64,000 nucleotides of DNA from an uncultured Eubacteriales bacterium (GCA_900549475.1 UROF01000002.1:124001-188000); one strand, 5' to 3'. Numbered from the stretch's first letter, positions 1 through 9,493 are shown. Notes: generated by a model not told the origin, from the sequence alone. A program made the numbers and translations.

Positions 1-462
1 GCTGCTGTCTACACGAATACTGTAGATCTGCCCCTGACGTACCACAGACGCAGTCGCTTCATCACTATATGCCACAGGCAGCATCTCTGACTCGTAGGCG
101 CTCTCCGCCATATCACCCAGCTCCTGGCCAAACGACATCGCGTCGCTTAGCCGGCTCTCCATCCGCTCATTAAAGCTCCCGACGACCTGCTCCGCCCGCT
201 CTTCAGCATCGGCGGACAGCTCCTCCGGATTGCCTAAACTCATGGTCACAAGCTGGTAGGAATACTCCGCCAGCACCGTACCGTCATCAGCAGAAAAAGT
301 CTTTTGCTCCAGCAACGGGGATACCACAAATTCAGGCTCCTCATCAGGAATCGGTATCATCGTATTCTTGGTCAAATTCTGCGCCGCAGAATTATTGACG
401 CCGCCACAGGACGCAATAAAGCACACAACACAGAGAAGTAATATCGCTTTCCAACGTTTCAT
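1..462 (-). CDS. Partial secreted lipoprotein, RsiV/PdaC-like (C-terminus outside window)
   Basis: Reading leftward from an ATG at 462 the frame stays open to base 1, so only the first 154 codons are present. It begins with a positively charged signal peptide and a lipobox (CFIASCGG), which predicts a lipid-anchored outer-face protein. After a polar linker, the visible part (LAEYSYQLVTM, then repeated acidic helices and GQIYSIRVDSS) resembles the DUF4163/DUF3298 region of RsiV and PdaC. That assignment is only moderate because the C-terminal half is missing. It starts 27 bases after the TmcAL stop and probably shares its transcript. Confidence 0.6.
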   Translation of the reverse strand, partial: MKRWKAILLLCVVCFIASCGGVNNSAAQNLTKNTMIPIPDEEPEFVVSPLLEQKTFSADDGTVLAEYSYQLVTMSLGNPEELSADAEERAEQVVGSFNERMESRLSDAMSFGQELGDMAESAYESEMLPVAYSDEATASVVRQGQIYSIRVDSS

Positions 463-488
463 GGGATTCTCCTTTCCCCAGGAGGCAG

Positions 489-1694
489 TCAAAGCATCAC
501 CGGACCGGTAAGGCACTCACTTCCAGGTACAGACTGCCCCAGCTGAGGGTACGCAAGGGTATAGAGATCCGTACAGCGGACCTCCTGATCAAAAAGTGTG
601 CGGGACGCTGTCCCCAACGTTCTCGCCGCCGCAGGACGCACCACCACTGGGAGAGACGCTTCCGAAGCCATCCTCCGCAGCAGTTTCCGTCCCCGCTCAT
701 TGGCACCCAGCACCCGCAGGTAGGGAGGCGTTTCTCCCGGCTCTGCCTGCCGGATCTGCAAATAACTGTGAAGCATCAGCCGCCGCAGCCGCGCCATAGG
801 ATAGCGTTTGGTCTTTGCCAGCTCCAAAATTTCCTCTACAGACTTCCCCGCAGATACTGCGTGAAAAAAGCGGTGATACAGCCCTTCCCCGCCGCCGTCA
901 TAGGGAGCAAACTCCTCCTCCCCCATGGTCCGCAGCCGGGAAAGGATCGCCCGCTGGCATAGGTCCAGGGAAACCGGTGCCCTTCCTTCCCCAATTTCCC
1001 GCGCCAGAACATCCGCAGAAGCCTCCGGCATACTCTGCCGCCAAGTGGGGTCCCCTGCCAGCACAAGGCCGCGGATATAGGATGCAGAGGCATAAGCCCC
1101 CGGTTCCGCGCTGTCATGGGCAGCACCTACCCGCCGAAAAGTCACCGGCTCGATCCCGCCGGCACCATCCACCCGGCTCAGCGCCCGCAGATACTCCACC
1201 GCCAAATTGTCGTTTGGCTGGGAGAGGCACCGGGCAGCATCCCCTGCCAATTGAGCCACCGCCTCCTGCCGGGCAGCGGCAAAACTCATCCCCGTCGCCA
1301 AAAGGCGCCGCAGGACCAGAGGATACTCCTCACCATCCAGGCAGAGCGCCGCAGCCCACAGGGCATCCAGGTCGCCGCATTCGCTGCCAAACACCAGATG
1401 GGTTACAACACCGGTGGCCGCCAGGATCGCTGCACCCCCCTGAGCAAACCGTTCTGCCGTGGAGCAGGACCAGGGCGTTGGCAATTCCAGCACAAGGTCC
1501 ACCCCACACCGCAGAGCCGCCTCCGCCCGGGCATGCTTGTCCATCACAGCCAGGTCGCCCCGCTGGACAAAGTTGCCGCTCATCACCGCGACCACTTCTG
1601 TATCCTGCCCCAATTGTCCCCGCAGAGCGGACAATTGCCAGCCATGTCCCCGGTGGAAGGGGTTATATTCCGCAATGATGCCCGCTACGGCCAT
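489..1694 (-). CDS. tmcAL: tRNA(Met) cytidine acetate ligase TmcAL (YlbM family)
   Basis: TmcAL adenylates acetate with ATP and transfers the acetyl group to the wobble cytidine of elongator tRNA-Met, making ac4C34. The 401-residue protein has the expected N-terminus, with an HxGH nucleotidyltransferase motif (NPFHRGHG, about residues 11-18) followed by SGNFVQRGDLA. Length fits the family. The ATG at 1694 is about 200 bases from the divergent acetate kinase gene, so an acetate-using and an acetate-producing enzyme lie head to head. The partial lipoprotein gene follows directly. Family call is firm; activity is inferred. Confidence 0.9.
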   Translation of the reverse strand: MAVAGIIAEYNPFHRGHGWQLSALRGQLGQDTEVVAVMSGNFVQRGDLAVMDKHARAEAALRCGVDLVLELPTPWSCSTAERFAQGGAAILAATGVVTHLVFGSECGDLDALWAAALCLDGEEYPLVLRRLLATGMSFAAARQEAVAQLAGDAARCLSQPNDNLAVEYLRALSRVDGAGGIEPVTFRRVGAAHDSAEPGAYASASYIRGLVLAGDPTWRQSMPEASADVLAREIGEGRAPVSLDLCQRAILSRLRTMGEEEFAPYDGGGEGLYHRFFHAVSAGKSVEEILELAKTKRYPMARLRRLMLHSYLQIRQAEPGETPPYLRVLGANERGRKLLRRMASEASLPVVVRPAAARTLGTASRTLFDQEVRCTDLYTLAYPQLGQSVPGSECLTGPVML

Positions 1695-1765
1695 GGCACG
1701 CCTCCCCCTTCCTTACACGCATCGGTCAGGCAAGGAATTTTTCCGAAAAAATAACGAAAAAACTG

Positions 1766-1794
1766 TTGTCTAACCGGCAAGAATGGTCTACAAT
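1766..1794 (+). promoter_or_regulatory. Predicted sigma-A promoter of ackA
   Basis: TTGTCT at 1766-1771 and TACAAT at 1789-1794 are separated by 17 bases. It lies about 105 bases upstream of the acetate kinase start, leaving an untranslated leader rich in A and T. Confidence 0.6.
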
Positions 1795-1899
1795 ATGAAT
1801 CGTGACTATTTTAAACGTCTCCTGCTGTAAATGCAAGTCACAGTACGGAAACAAAAATAACAAAACAATAACAATATGGAAAGATAGGAGAATTTACTG

Positions 1900-3090
1900 A
1901 TGAAAATCCTGATCATCAACGCCGGCAGTTCTTCCCTCAAGTACCAGTTCATGGAGTCTGAGGGCGGTGAGGTCTTTGCCAAGGGTCTGTGCGAGCGCAT
2001 CGGCATCGACGGCCGTCTGACCCACAAGGTCCCCGGCCGTGAGAACGTGGTGATGGATATCCCCATGCCCACCCACAACGAGGCCATCCAGTCCGTGCTG
2101 GACATCATGGTCGATCCCGAGAAGGGCGTGATCGCTTCCACCGATGAGATCGCTGCTGTAGGCCACCGCGTCCTGCATGGCGGCGCCGCCTTCACCGAGA
2201 GCTGCATCATCGATGACGCCTGCATCGCCGCCATTGAGAAGTGCATCCCCCTGGGCCCCCTCCACAACCCTGCTAACCTCATGGGTATCCGGGCCTGCCA
2301 GAAGATCATGCCCAACACCCCCCAGGTGGCCGTGTTCGACACCGCTTTCCATATGACCATGCCCCCCAAGGCTTACATCTACGCCATCCCCTACGAGTAC
2401 TATGAGAAGGATGACGTCCGCCGCTATGGCTTCCACGGCACCTCTCACCGCTATGTGTCCGCCCGTGCCATCGACATGCTGGGCAATCCTGAGCACAGCC
2501 GCGTGATCTCCTGCCACCTGGGCAATGGTTCCTCTCTGGCCGCTATCGTGGACGGCAAGGTCATGGATACTTCCATGGGCCTTGGGCCTCTGGCCGGCTT
2601 CCCCATGGGCACCCGCTCCGGCGACGTGGACGCCACCATCCTGGAGTACCTCATGGGCCGCTACAACTACGACATCAAGGAGATGCTGAACATCCTCAAC
2701 AAGAAGTCCGGCGTGCTGGGTATCTCCGGTGTCAGCTCTGACTTCCGTGACCTGGAGAAGGCCGCTGATGAGGGCAATGAGCGTGCTCAGCTGGCTCTGG
2801 ACAAGTTCATTTATGAGGTAAAGAAGTACATCGGCGCTTATGCCACCGTCATGGGCGGCGTGGATGCCATCCTCTTCACCGCCGGTATCGGTGAGAACTC
2901 CGCTGACCTGCGCGCCAAGATCTGCGAGGGTCTGGAGTACATGGGCATCAAGATGGACGTGGAGAAGAACAAGGTCCGCGGCGAGGAGGCTGTTGTCTCC
3001 GCTGATGACTCCAAGGTGAAGATCTTCATCATCCCCACCAACGAGGAGCTCATGATCGCTATGGACACCGCCGCTCTGTGCCAGAAGTAA
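1900..3090 (+). CDS. ackA: Acetate kinase
   Basis: Interconverts acetyl phosphate plus ADP with acetate plus ATP, the last ATP-yielding step of acetate fermentation. The 396-residue length is typical. ASKHA-fold motifs are visible: NAGSSSLKYQ near residue 7, GHRVLHGG near 86, GFHGTSHRYV near 176, HLGNGSS near 206 and FTAGIGENS near 326. AGGAG sits just before the ATG. Codon use is unusually uniform (AAG, GAG and C-ending codons), as expected for a highly expressed gene. No pta gene lies beside it. A strong terminator follows and the gene looks monocistronic. Confidence 0.97.
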   Translation: MKILIINAGSSSLKYQFMESEGGEVFAKGLCERIGIDGRLTHKVPGRENVVMDIPMPTHNEAIQSVLDIMVDPEKGVIASTDEIAAVGHRVLHGGAAFTESCIIDDACIAAIEKCIPLGPLHNPANLMGIRACQKIMPNTPQVAVFDTAFHMTMPPKAYIYAIPYEYYEKDDVRRYGFHGTSHRYVSARAIDMLGNPEHSRVISCHLGNGSSLAAIVDGKVMDTSMGLGPLAGFPMGTRSGDVDATILEYLMGRYNYDIKEMLNILNKKSGVLGISGVSSDFRDLEKAADEGNERAQLALDKFIYEVKKYIGAYATVMGGVDAILFTAGIGENSADLRAKICEGLEYMGIKMDVEKNKVRGEEAVVSADDSKVKIFIIPTNEELMIAMDTAALCQK

Positions 3091-3114
3091 GCTCTATTCA
3101 TTACAGGTTTTTCA

Positions 3115-3155
3115 GGATCTCCGCAGCACCAAGCTGCGGAGATCCTTTTCTTTTC
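3115..3155 (+). terminator. Intrinsic terminator after ackA
   Basis: A 13-bp perfect stem (3115-3127 with 3133-3145, loop ACCAA) is followed by a T-rich tract. Confidence 0.85.
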
Positions 3156-3265
3156 CCTGCAGTAATTCCCCCTTCCAGCCAACGATTTGCCTTTTTCCGA
3201 AAGTTATGCTAGAATAAATGCCATTCTGCGCCTGGACAGGCGAAATCATTATACAAAGGATCACT

Positions 3266-4738
3266 ATGACATTTCAGGAACTAAACTTACTACCCCAGCT
3301 GCTGCAGGCAGTGGACGACATGGGTTACCAGGCCCCATCTCCCATTCAGGCCGCGGCTATTCCCCCTGTGCGGGACGGCCGGGATCTTATCGGCTGCGCT
3401 CAGACCGGTACCGGAAAGACCGCCGCCTTTGCGATTCCCATCCTCCAGCGGCTAAGTGGCCGGATCAATAAAACCCACCAGCCCATCCGTGCCCTGGTGC
3501 TGACCCCTACCCGGGAACTGGCACTGCAGATCAAAGAGAACTTCGATTCCTATGGAAAGTACCTCTCCATCCGCAACACCGTCATCTTCGGCGGCGTAGG
3601 CCAGGGGCCCCAGGTGGAAGCTCTGGAAAAGGGCGTGGACGTACTGGTGGCCACCCCGGGCCGTCTCAACGACCTGTGTAACCAGGGGCATATCGATCTC
3701 TCCGGAATCGAGGTGTTTGTACTGGACGAGGCGGACCGGATGCTGGACATGGGCTTCATCCACGATGTAAAAAGGGTCATCGCCCGCTTGCCGAAAAAGC
3801 GGCAGACTCTCCTCTTCTCCGCCACCATGCCTCAGGAAATCGCGGAGTTATCCAAGACCATCCTTGTCGATCCCGTTCGGGTGGAGGTAACTCCCCAATC
3901 CTCCACAGTAGAGGCCATTGAGCAGCGGCTCTACAAAGTGGATAAAGCGAACAAGAAGCATCTCCTTCAGCACATCCTCCAGGACGCCTCCCTGGACAGC
4001 GTACTGGTGTTCACCAACACCAAGCACGGCGCCGACCGGGTGGTGAAGGAACTGGGCCGCAGTGGCATCGCCGCCATGGCCATCCACGGCAACAAGGGAC
4101 AGACTGCCCGGGTCAAGGCCCTGGAGAGCTTCAAAAGCGGCGCTATCCGGGTACTGGTAGCCACCGATATCGCCGCCCGGGGCATCGACGTAAACGAACT
4201 GGGCTGTGTTATCAACTATGAGCTGCCCAACGTACCGGAGACCTACGTCCACCGCATCGGGCGTACCGGCCGGGCGGGCCGCAGCGGCCTCGCCATCAGC
4301 TTCTGCAACTTTGACGAGCTGGCCTACCTCAAGGATATTGAAAAACTGATTGGCAAAAAGGTACCTGTGGTGGAGGACCATCCCTGGCCTATGGAGATCT
4401 TTGAGGCCACCCCAAAAGTCCCGCGTCCTCCCAGAGCGGAACGGCAGAAGGCCGCGGGGACGGGCACTGTTACCTCTTTGCCGAAACAATCTGCCCCGGA
4501 AAAAGTGCCGGCACCTGCGACAAAGAAGCCTGTACCGTCGAAAAAATCCCAGGTAACTGACCGGCACATGTCCGGCAAGCAGCAACCTCCAGCGGTAGAT
4601 ATGCCTCTCCCCCTACCGGAGGTCTCCGCACCCCAGCCCCAGAAAATACGGCGGCTCACCTCTGATCCTCGGCCTCTAGGCAGGCTGATGGCCGCAGCGG
4701 ACGGACGGCGCAGGCGGCAGTCCAGTCGGGGAAAGTGA
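3266..4738 (+). CDS. DEAD-box ATP-dependent RNA helicase
   Basis: Unwinds short RNA duplexes using ATP, likely in ribosome assembly or mRNA turnover. Visible motifs are the Q motif (GYQAPSPIQ), Walker A AQTGTGKT near residue 47, DEAD near 153, SAT near 184 and HRIGRTGRAG near 329. The last 120 or so residues form a basic, proline-rich low-complexity tail, as in RhlE/CshA-type helicases. I chose the ATG at 3266 because AAAGGA lies just upstream. The in-frame ATG at 3218 would add 16 residues with no ribosome site and no helicase homology. The next gene is convergent. Confidence 0.93.
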   Translation: MTFQELNLLPQLLQAVDDMGYQAPSPIQAAAIPPVRDGRDLIGCAQTGTGKTAAFAIPILQRLSGRINKTHQPIRALVLTPTRELALQIKENFDSYGKYLSIRNTVIFGGVGQGPQVEALEKGVDVLVATPGRLNDLCNQGHIDLSGIEVFVLDEADRMLDMGFIHDVKRVIARLPKKRQTLLFSATMPQEIAELSKTILVDPVRVEVTPQSSTVEAIEQRLYKVDKANKKHLLQHILQDASLDSVLVFTNTKHGADRVVKELGRSGIAAMAIHGNKGQTARVKALESFKSGAIRVLVATDIAARGIDVNELGCVINYELPNVPETYVHRIGRTGRAGRSGLAISFCNFDELAYLKDIEKLIGKKVPVVEDHPWPMEIFEATPKVPRPPRAERQKAAGTGTVTSLPKQSAPEKVPAPATKKPVPSKKSQVTDRHMSGKQQPPAVDMPLPLPEVSAPQPQKIRRLTSDPRPLGRLMAAADGRRRRQSSRGK

Positions 4739-4800
4739 GATGCCATTCTTGAAAATCCCCTCTGTGTCAGGGTGATTACTGCAAAGAGGAAAAACAGCAA

Positions 4801-4835
4801 AACGCCGGTCGTGGGTGTACTCCACGACCGGCGTT
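4801..4835. terminator. Bidirectional terminator between helicase and niaR-type gene
   Basis: A perfect 14-bp stem (4801-4814 with 4822-4835) separates convergent genes. A run of T follows on both strands (CTTTTTACT on plus, GTTTTTCC on minus). Confidence 0.8.
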
Positions 4836-4890
4836 CTACTGCTTTTTACTATAACATCAAATCTGTAAAGTTATTATACTTTTCAGATCA

Positions 4891-5397
4891 TTACTCCTCC
4901 AGAAGAAAGCCTGCAGCGGCCAGTGCCCCCCGGACCCGCTCCCAGGCTGCCTCGTCCGGGCAGGACAAGGTGTGAAGATGGATCCCCTCTGTCAGGACCG
5001 ACAGGGGCTGGGCCTGGGCACAGCGGGCTACGAACTGCTGGACATCATAACGGCTCTTCAAATGGAGGGCTCCGGTGAGCTGACCATATACTGGATGGTC
5101 AACCACCACATCCAGCACCATACAGCCATTATCCACCATGATATTCAGCTCCTGCTCCATATCTGCAGCCGCATGGCGGCAAGCCGCCTGCCGCAGAAGG
5201 CCTGTCCCGCCTCGCCGGACCACATACCCCCGGGGCGTGGCATCAATGGCTTCCCCGGCAGCCCGGAGCAGTGCCACATCTCCTACGATGATCTGACGGC
5301 TCACCCCATACTGCTGCGCCAGGGCAGTGGCACTCACCGGCTGTGGAGACCGGCTCAACGTCTGCCAGACTGCTCTCCGGCGCTCCTCTGCTGTCAC
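4891..5397 (-). CDS. NiaR-type transcriptional repressor (HTH_11 plus 3H domain)
   Basis: The first 55 or so residues form a winged helix-turn-helix (VSATALAQQYGVSRQIIVGD). The rest matches the 3H ligand domain, with histidines in ACRHAAADMEQELN, VVDHPVYGQL and GIHLHTLSC. In Bacillus and Thermotoga this 168-170 residue family (YrxA/NiaR) represses NAD salvage or niacin uptake genes when nicotinate is bound. No nad or niaP gene lies in this window, so its targets must be elsewhere. It is a single gene, converging on the helicase and divergent from the HD gene. Confidence 0.85.
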   Translation of the reverse strand: MTAEERRRAVWQTLSRSPQPVSATALAQQYGVSRQIIVGDVALLRAAGEAIDATPRGYVVRRGGTGLLRQAACRHAAADMEQELNIMVDNGCMVLDVVVDHPVYGQLTGALHLKSRYDVQQFVARCAQAQPLSVLTEGIHLHTLSCPDEAAWERVRGALAAAGFLLEE

Positions 5398-5611
5398 AGT
5401 ACCATCTCCTCCTCTTTTTCAGGCGATCCGCCGCCTCTTTTTTACCATTGTAGCACGCTGGTCCTTCTGGAGCAACCCATCCCGCCATATATGAAAAATT
5501 TAATATTACTCCCAGTATTTTGACCTTGCATATGGCGCCCCAGAACGTATATAATAAATGTGGCTGGAGACAGTACACCCCGCGCAGTGCGCGGATTGGA
5601 GGCGATACCCG

Positions 5612-6157
5612 ATGCAGGATGAAGCTTTTCACCGCATAACGGCCGACATCATTACCCACCCACTATTCACACAGATGCAGAGTTTTGTCCACCACGGTGG
5701 TGAGAACTCCCTGTACGACCACTCGGTAGATACCGCAAAATGTGCCTATCGGCTGGCCAGGAAATTTCACATGCGTGAGGAGCGGGTCGAGGCCGTGACC
5801 CGGGCCGCCCTGCTGCACGACTTCTTCGGTTACGATTGGCGAAGCGACGCCCATAAGCAGTTCCTACGCCATTATTCCGGCCTGCGCCGCCTGACTCATA
5901 TGCATGCGTTTGTGCATGGCGCTATGGCCGCCCGGAGAGCCAACCGGCTCTTTGGACTGGATGAGCGGCAGCGTTCGGCTATTACCAGCCATATGTTCCC
6001 ACTGGCACCTATTCCCAAAAATTCTGAGGGCTGGGTGCTGACCTTGGCGGACAAGATGGTAGCCTCCCGGGAGATGTCGGCAACCGTTGGTTGGCATATG
6101 CGCAAGTGGTACCGCAAGATGGTTCCCTCTGTCAGCGTGCCCGCCCGACGGATGTGA
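5612..6157 (+). CDS. HD-domain phosphohydrolase, HDIG type
   Basis: A 181-residue metal-dependent hydrolase of the HD superfamily. The motifs are an upstream His (YDHSVDTAK, near residue 31), the HD doublet in ALLHDFFGYDW near 67, later histidines in THMHAFVHGAMAA near 93, and a final Asp in LADKMVASRE. GGAGGCG seven bases upstream supports the ATG at 5612 over an earlier in-frame codon. Similar stand-alone proteins are annotated only as HD family; the substrate cannot be read from the sequence. The gene appears monocistronic, with a strong terminator behind it. Confidence 0.8.
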   Translation: MQDEAFHRITADIITHPLFTQMQSFVHHGGENSLYDHSVDTAKCAYRLARKFHMREERVEAVTRAALLHDFFGYDWRSDAHKQFLRHYSGLRRLTHMHAFVHGAMAARRANRLFGLDERQRSAITSHMFPLAPIPKNSEGWVLTLADKMVASREMSATVGWHMRKWYRKMVPSVSVPARRM

Positions 6158-6180
6158 CACAGGCAAATCTACAACAAAAA

Positions 6181-6218
6181 AGGACCGTGGAGAATCCAAA
6201 AAGATTCTCCACGGTCCT
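6181..6218. terminator. Terminator between HD gene and ygfK
   Basis: A perfect 16-bp stem (6181-6196 with 6203-6218) lies between convergent genes. TTATCTTTT follows on plus, and TTTTTTGTTG follows on minus. Confidence 0.85.
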
Positions 6219-6232
6219 TATCTTTTATCTGC

Positions 6233-9187
6233 TTATCCCAGGAGATAGGCGTAATTGACCAGAATGGTATAGATCAGAGCATCGATCTCCGCAGGCAGAT
6301 CGTTATCCTTGTCCAGATCCGCCTCGAATACCTTGCCATCCAACCGCACCAGCACCTTCCGTCCGCCCAGAGGCAGGAAGCCGCTGTTGGCCGGGCTCTC
6401 GTCAAAGCCCGCACGGTCATGGAACAGGGTGAACTTCTCCTTGTAGGGAGCACTGTCGTAGGGGCAGAACACCGCACAGTTGCCGCACTCGTTGCACATA
6501 CGGTCCACGTGGAGGATCTGCGGCCGGCCGTCAGGCAGCGTAATGACCACGTTGGCCCGGTTGGGGCACACATCGGCGCAGCACTGGCACACCACGTTGC
6601 AGCTCAGGCACCGGTCGCCCTCACACTTGGCACTCTCACAGAGGATACCCTTCCGGGCAATGGCATCGGCCCGGGAAGCATGGGCGATGTGAGGGATCTT
6701 GGCCTCGTAGGCGCTGCCGATAACAGCCTCAGCAAAAGCAGAAGCATCGGCGATACCCTCCACCACCGTGGCGGAGCCCCGGAGCACATCGCCGGCGGCG
6801 TAAACGCCGGGCAGGTTGGTTTCAAAGCCGGGGCGGCCTTTCTCATTAACGGTCACACCATAGGAGGCCAGCAACTCGCTGTCCACCTTCTCGCCCACAG
6901 CGGAGATAACGGTGTCACAGGGGATCTCCACCATCTCGTCGGTCTCCACCGGGGAACGGCGGCCGGAGGCATCAGGAGCACCCAGTACCATCTTCCGGCA
7001 CAGGAGCTTGCCGTCCTTCTGCTCCACAGGGCTCACCAGCTCCAGGAACTGCACGCCGTCGGCGATAGCCAGCTCCAGCTCCTCAGCGTCAGCAGGCATA
7101 TACTTCTTGGTACGGCGGTAAACCAAGGTGCTGCTTTCCGCGCCGCAGCGGAGGGCCAGCCGTGCCGCATCCATGGCGGTGTTGCCGCCGCCAATGACAG
7201 CCACATGGCCCAAAGGCTCCACCTTACCGGCCTTCACGTCCTTCATCCAGCTGATGACGGGCTTTACATTGCCGGCAATATCCAGCTTTCCGGCTTTCCA
7301 GGCGCCCACGGCGAAGAGGATATGGGTATAACCCTGCTTCTTTAGTTCCTCCACAGCAGGAGCGGGGGCACCCAGCTTCACCTCCACGCCCATCTTCTTC
7401 ATGATGGCCGCATCCTTCTCGATGGCCTCATCACTGATGCGGAAGGCAGGGATCACCTGGCGGACGATACCGCCCAGGACGTTCTCCTTCTCAAAGAGGG
7501 TAGTGGGGATACCGGCTCTGGCGCAGAAGTAGGCCGCCGCCATACCGGTGGGGCCGCCGCCTACGATAGCCACCTTCTTACCATCATAAACCGGGGTAGG
7601 CGTCTGGAGCTTCTTCATCACCGTGTCATAGCCCCGCTCCGCCGCCACCAGCTTGGTGGCACGGATCTGAACAGACTGGTCATAGAAGTTCCGGGTGCAC
7701 TTGTCCATACAGTGGTGGGCGCAGATGGTACCGGTGATGAAAGGCAGGGGGTTCTTCTCCAGGATCACCTCCAGAGCCCGGGCGTACTTGCCCTTGCGGC
7801 AGAGCTCGATGTACTCGGGAATATCCTGGCCGATGGGACAGCCGCCCTTGCAGGGAGCGGTAAAGCAGTCAATGAGAGGCACCTTACTGTAGAGCTTCCG
7901 CCGGGGCAGAGGCTTGACAGCTTTCACATGGTACTTGTCGCTGCGGATGGCAATGGCCAGGGCCTCCACCTTCTCCACATCCACCGCAGTGAAGGGATGG
8001 AAGCGAAGCATCTCCAGTTTCTCAGCGATCTGCTTGAAACGCTGGTAACCGCCGGGCTTCAGCTCCGTGGTAGCCATCGTAATGGGCCAGATGTTGCAGG
8101 CAAAGAGCTTGTCGATATTGAAGAAGTCGGCGCCGCCGGAGTAGCTGAGCCGAAGCTTTCCGTCAAACTCCTTGCTGATCCGCCGGGCCATCTCAATGGT
8201 CAGGGGGAAGAGGCTCTTGCCCGCCATGTACATCTCCTCGCTGGGCAGCTCATTCTGCTTGACATCCACCGGGAAGGTATTGGAGAGCTTGAGACCGAAC
8301 TCCAGGCCCTGCTCCCCCGCCAGCTTCAGAAGGCGGCGGAACATGGGGATGGCGTCGCTGTACTGGAGGTCCTCATTGAAGTGGTGCTCATCGAAAGCGA
8401 TGTAATCATAGCCCATGCCATCCAGGATATCCCGGGCAGACTGGTAGCCCAGAATGGTGGGATTGCACTTGACAAAAGTGTGCAGATGTTTCTCCGTGAT
8501 AAGGTAGGAGGCAATGCGCTCGATCTCATCCGGCGGGCAGCCATGGAGGGTAGAGACAGTGACACTGTCAGACACCCGGGCAGGAATGGTATCAATATAG
8601 GCGCTCTCCTGGGGGAACATCTCCTTGAGTACCTTGATACACTCCTGGAAAATGGGGGTACCCGCCGCATCCAGCATCTCATTGAGGTACTTGTCGATCT
8701 TGGGACCCTTAATGCCCTCCAGGTCATAGCCCACGGACATATTGAAAATAAAGCCGTTGGGATCGCCCAGGCCATAGACCTTGGCCATCATCTTACAAGC
8801 GCACCAGGCCTTTACATACTCCTCATAGGCCTGGGGGACATACAGCTCCGTACTCCACTCGCAGTTGTAGCACTCGTCCTCCGCCAAAATGCAGGGACGG
8901 CTGATGCAGGCCGCCAGCTCCGCACCATCCATCTTCTGGACGGTTTTCAGCTCAAAGAACCGGGCACCGGCGAAGTAGGACGCGATGATGTTCTGGGCCA
9001 GCTGGGTATTGGGACCGGCCGCGGGGCCGAAAGGGGTCTCGATGGTCTCGCCGCCGAAGATGGGCAGCTTCTTCTCCCCGGCTTTGTAGGGCCGGTGGAC
9101 GCCGAATACGGAGCCCTCCCGGTCGTACTCCGTGGTGATCCAGGTCATCAGTTCCCGAAAGGGAATGGGAATCATTAACTCAGACAT
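6233..9187 (-). CDS. ygfK: YgfK-type FAD/iron-sulfur oxidoreductase (annotated as putative selenate reductase subunit)
   Basis: A multidomain redox protein of 984 residues. Residues 1-420 resemble a dihydroorotate-dehydrogenase-like barrel. Near 444 a GltD-type iron-sulfur motif begins (CFTAPCKGGCP). An FAD Rossmann motif lies near 537 (VAIVGGGPTG) and an NAD(P)H motif near 660 (VAVIGGGNTAMD). Two ferredoxin-like clusters lie near 860-915 (CLSCNVVCQCC and CNECGNCAVFCPYD). In E. coli and gut anaerobes ygfK is linked to ssnA and molybdenum hydroxylases of purine breakdown, so an electron-transfer role there is likely. The name selenate reductase is historical. The ATG at 9187 has GGAGGAG at good spacing; an in-frame TTG lies two codons upstream. 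Confidence 0.9.
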   Translation of the reverse strand: MSELMIPIPFRELMTWITTEYDREGSVFGVHRPYKAGEKKLPIFGGETIETPFGPAAGPNTQLAQNIIASYFAGARFFELKTVQKMDGAELAACISRPCILAEDECYNCEWSTELYVPQAYEEYVKAWCACKMMAKVYGLGDPNGFIFNMSVGYDLEGIKGPKIDKYLNEMLDAAGTPIFQECIKVLKEMFPQESAYIDTIPARVSDSVTVSTLHGCPPDEIERIASYLITEKHLHTFVKCNPTILGYQSARDILDGMGYDYIAFDEHHFNEDLQYSDAIPMFRRLLKLAGEQGLEFGLKLSNTFPVDVKQNELPSEEMYMAGKSLFPLTIEMARRISKEFDGKLRLSYSGGADFFNIDKLFACNIWPITMATTELKPGGYQRFKQIAEKLEMLRFHPFTAVDVEKVEALAIAIRSDKYHVKAVKPLPRRKLYSKVPLIDCFTAPCKGGCPIGQDIPEYIELCRKGKYARALEVILEKNPLPFITGTICAHHCMDKCTRNFYDQSVQIRATKLVAAERGYDTVMKKLQTPTPVYDGKKVAIVGGGPTGMAAAYFCARAGIPTTLFEKENVLGGIVRQVIPAFRISDEAIEKDAAIMKKMGVEVKLGAPAPAVEELKKQGYTHILFAVGAWKAGKLDIAGNVKPVISWMKDVKAGKVEPLGHVAVIGGGNTAMDAARLALRCGAESSTLVYRRTKKYMPADAEELELAIADGVQFLELVSPVEQKDGKLLCRKMVLGAPDASGRRSPVETDEMVEIPCDTVISAVGEKVDSELLASYGVTVNEKGRPGFETNLPGVYAAGDVLRGSATVVEGIADASAFAEAVIGSAYEAKIPHIAHASRADAIARKGILCESAKCEGDRCLSCNVVCQCCADVCPNRANVVITLPDGRPQILHVDRMCNECGNCAVFCPYDSAPYKEKFTLFHDRAGFDESPANSGFLPLGGRKVLVRLDGKVFEADLDKDNDLPAEIDALIYTILVNYAYLLG

Positions 9188-9271
9188 AGACAATTCTCCT
9201 CCTCTGTCAGTTTTCCGGCTGTGCGGGCCGCTGCGGGCCAGGACGGAGCCGGCAGGCAGGTGCTGCGGGGG

Positions 9272-9493
9272 TTATTCGGTGAACGTGTATTTGACAATAT
9301 TCCCGTGGCCGTCGCCAGTGGTGATGACCGTATCCCCGTCGGCGTTGACCTCCTGGGAGAGGATCGGGAAGCGCCCGTTTTTGGCGACATAGTCCTCCGG
9401 GCTCTCCGCCTCTGCCTCCAGAATTTCGCGCTTAGCAAATTGGCTTCCGCCGCAGGGGTTGATGTCCTCTATTAAAATCTCAAACTCTCGCAT
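9272..9493 (-). CDS. Small conserved-looking protein between ssnA and ygfK, function unknown
   Basis: A 73-residue acidic protein with a good start (GGAGGG about eight bases before the ATG at 9493). It has no signal peptide or membrane segment. It begins with a beta-strand-like MREFEILIED, has one cysteine in NPCGGSQFAKREI, and ends in a strand-rich stretch (GDTVITTGDGHGNIVKYTF). It is cotranscribed with ssnA 33 bases upstream and ygfK 85 bases downstream. Its place inside a two-enzyme redox operon suggests a small partner or assembly factor. I recognise no family, so that is inference only. Confidence 0.7.
   Translation of the reverse strand: MREFEILIEDINPCGGSQFAKREILEAEAESPEDYVAKNGRFPILSQEVNADGDTVITTGDGHGNIVKYTFTE

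Noticed and set aside
7712..9178. Selenocysteine or recoding within the ygfK region
   Set aside because: The ygfK frame is open throughout with no in-frame TGA, so no recoding needs to be invoked.
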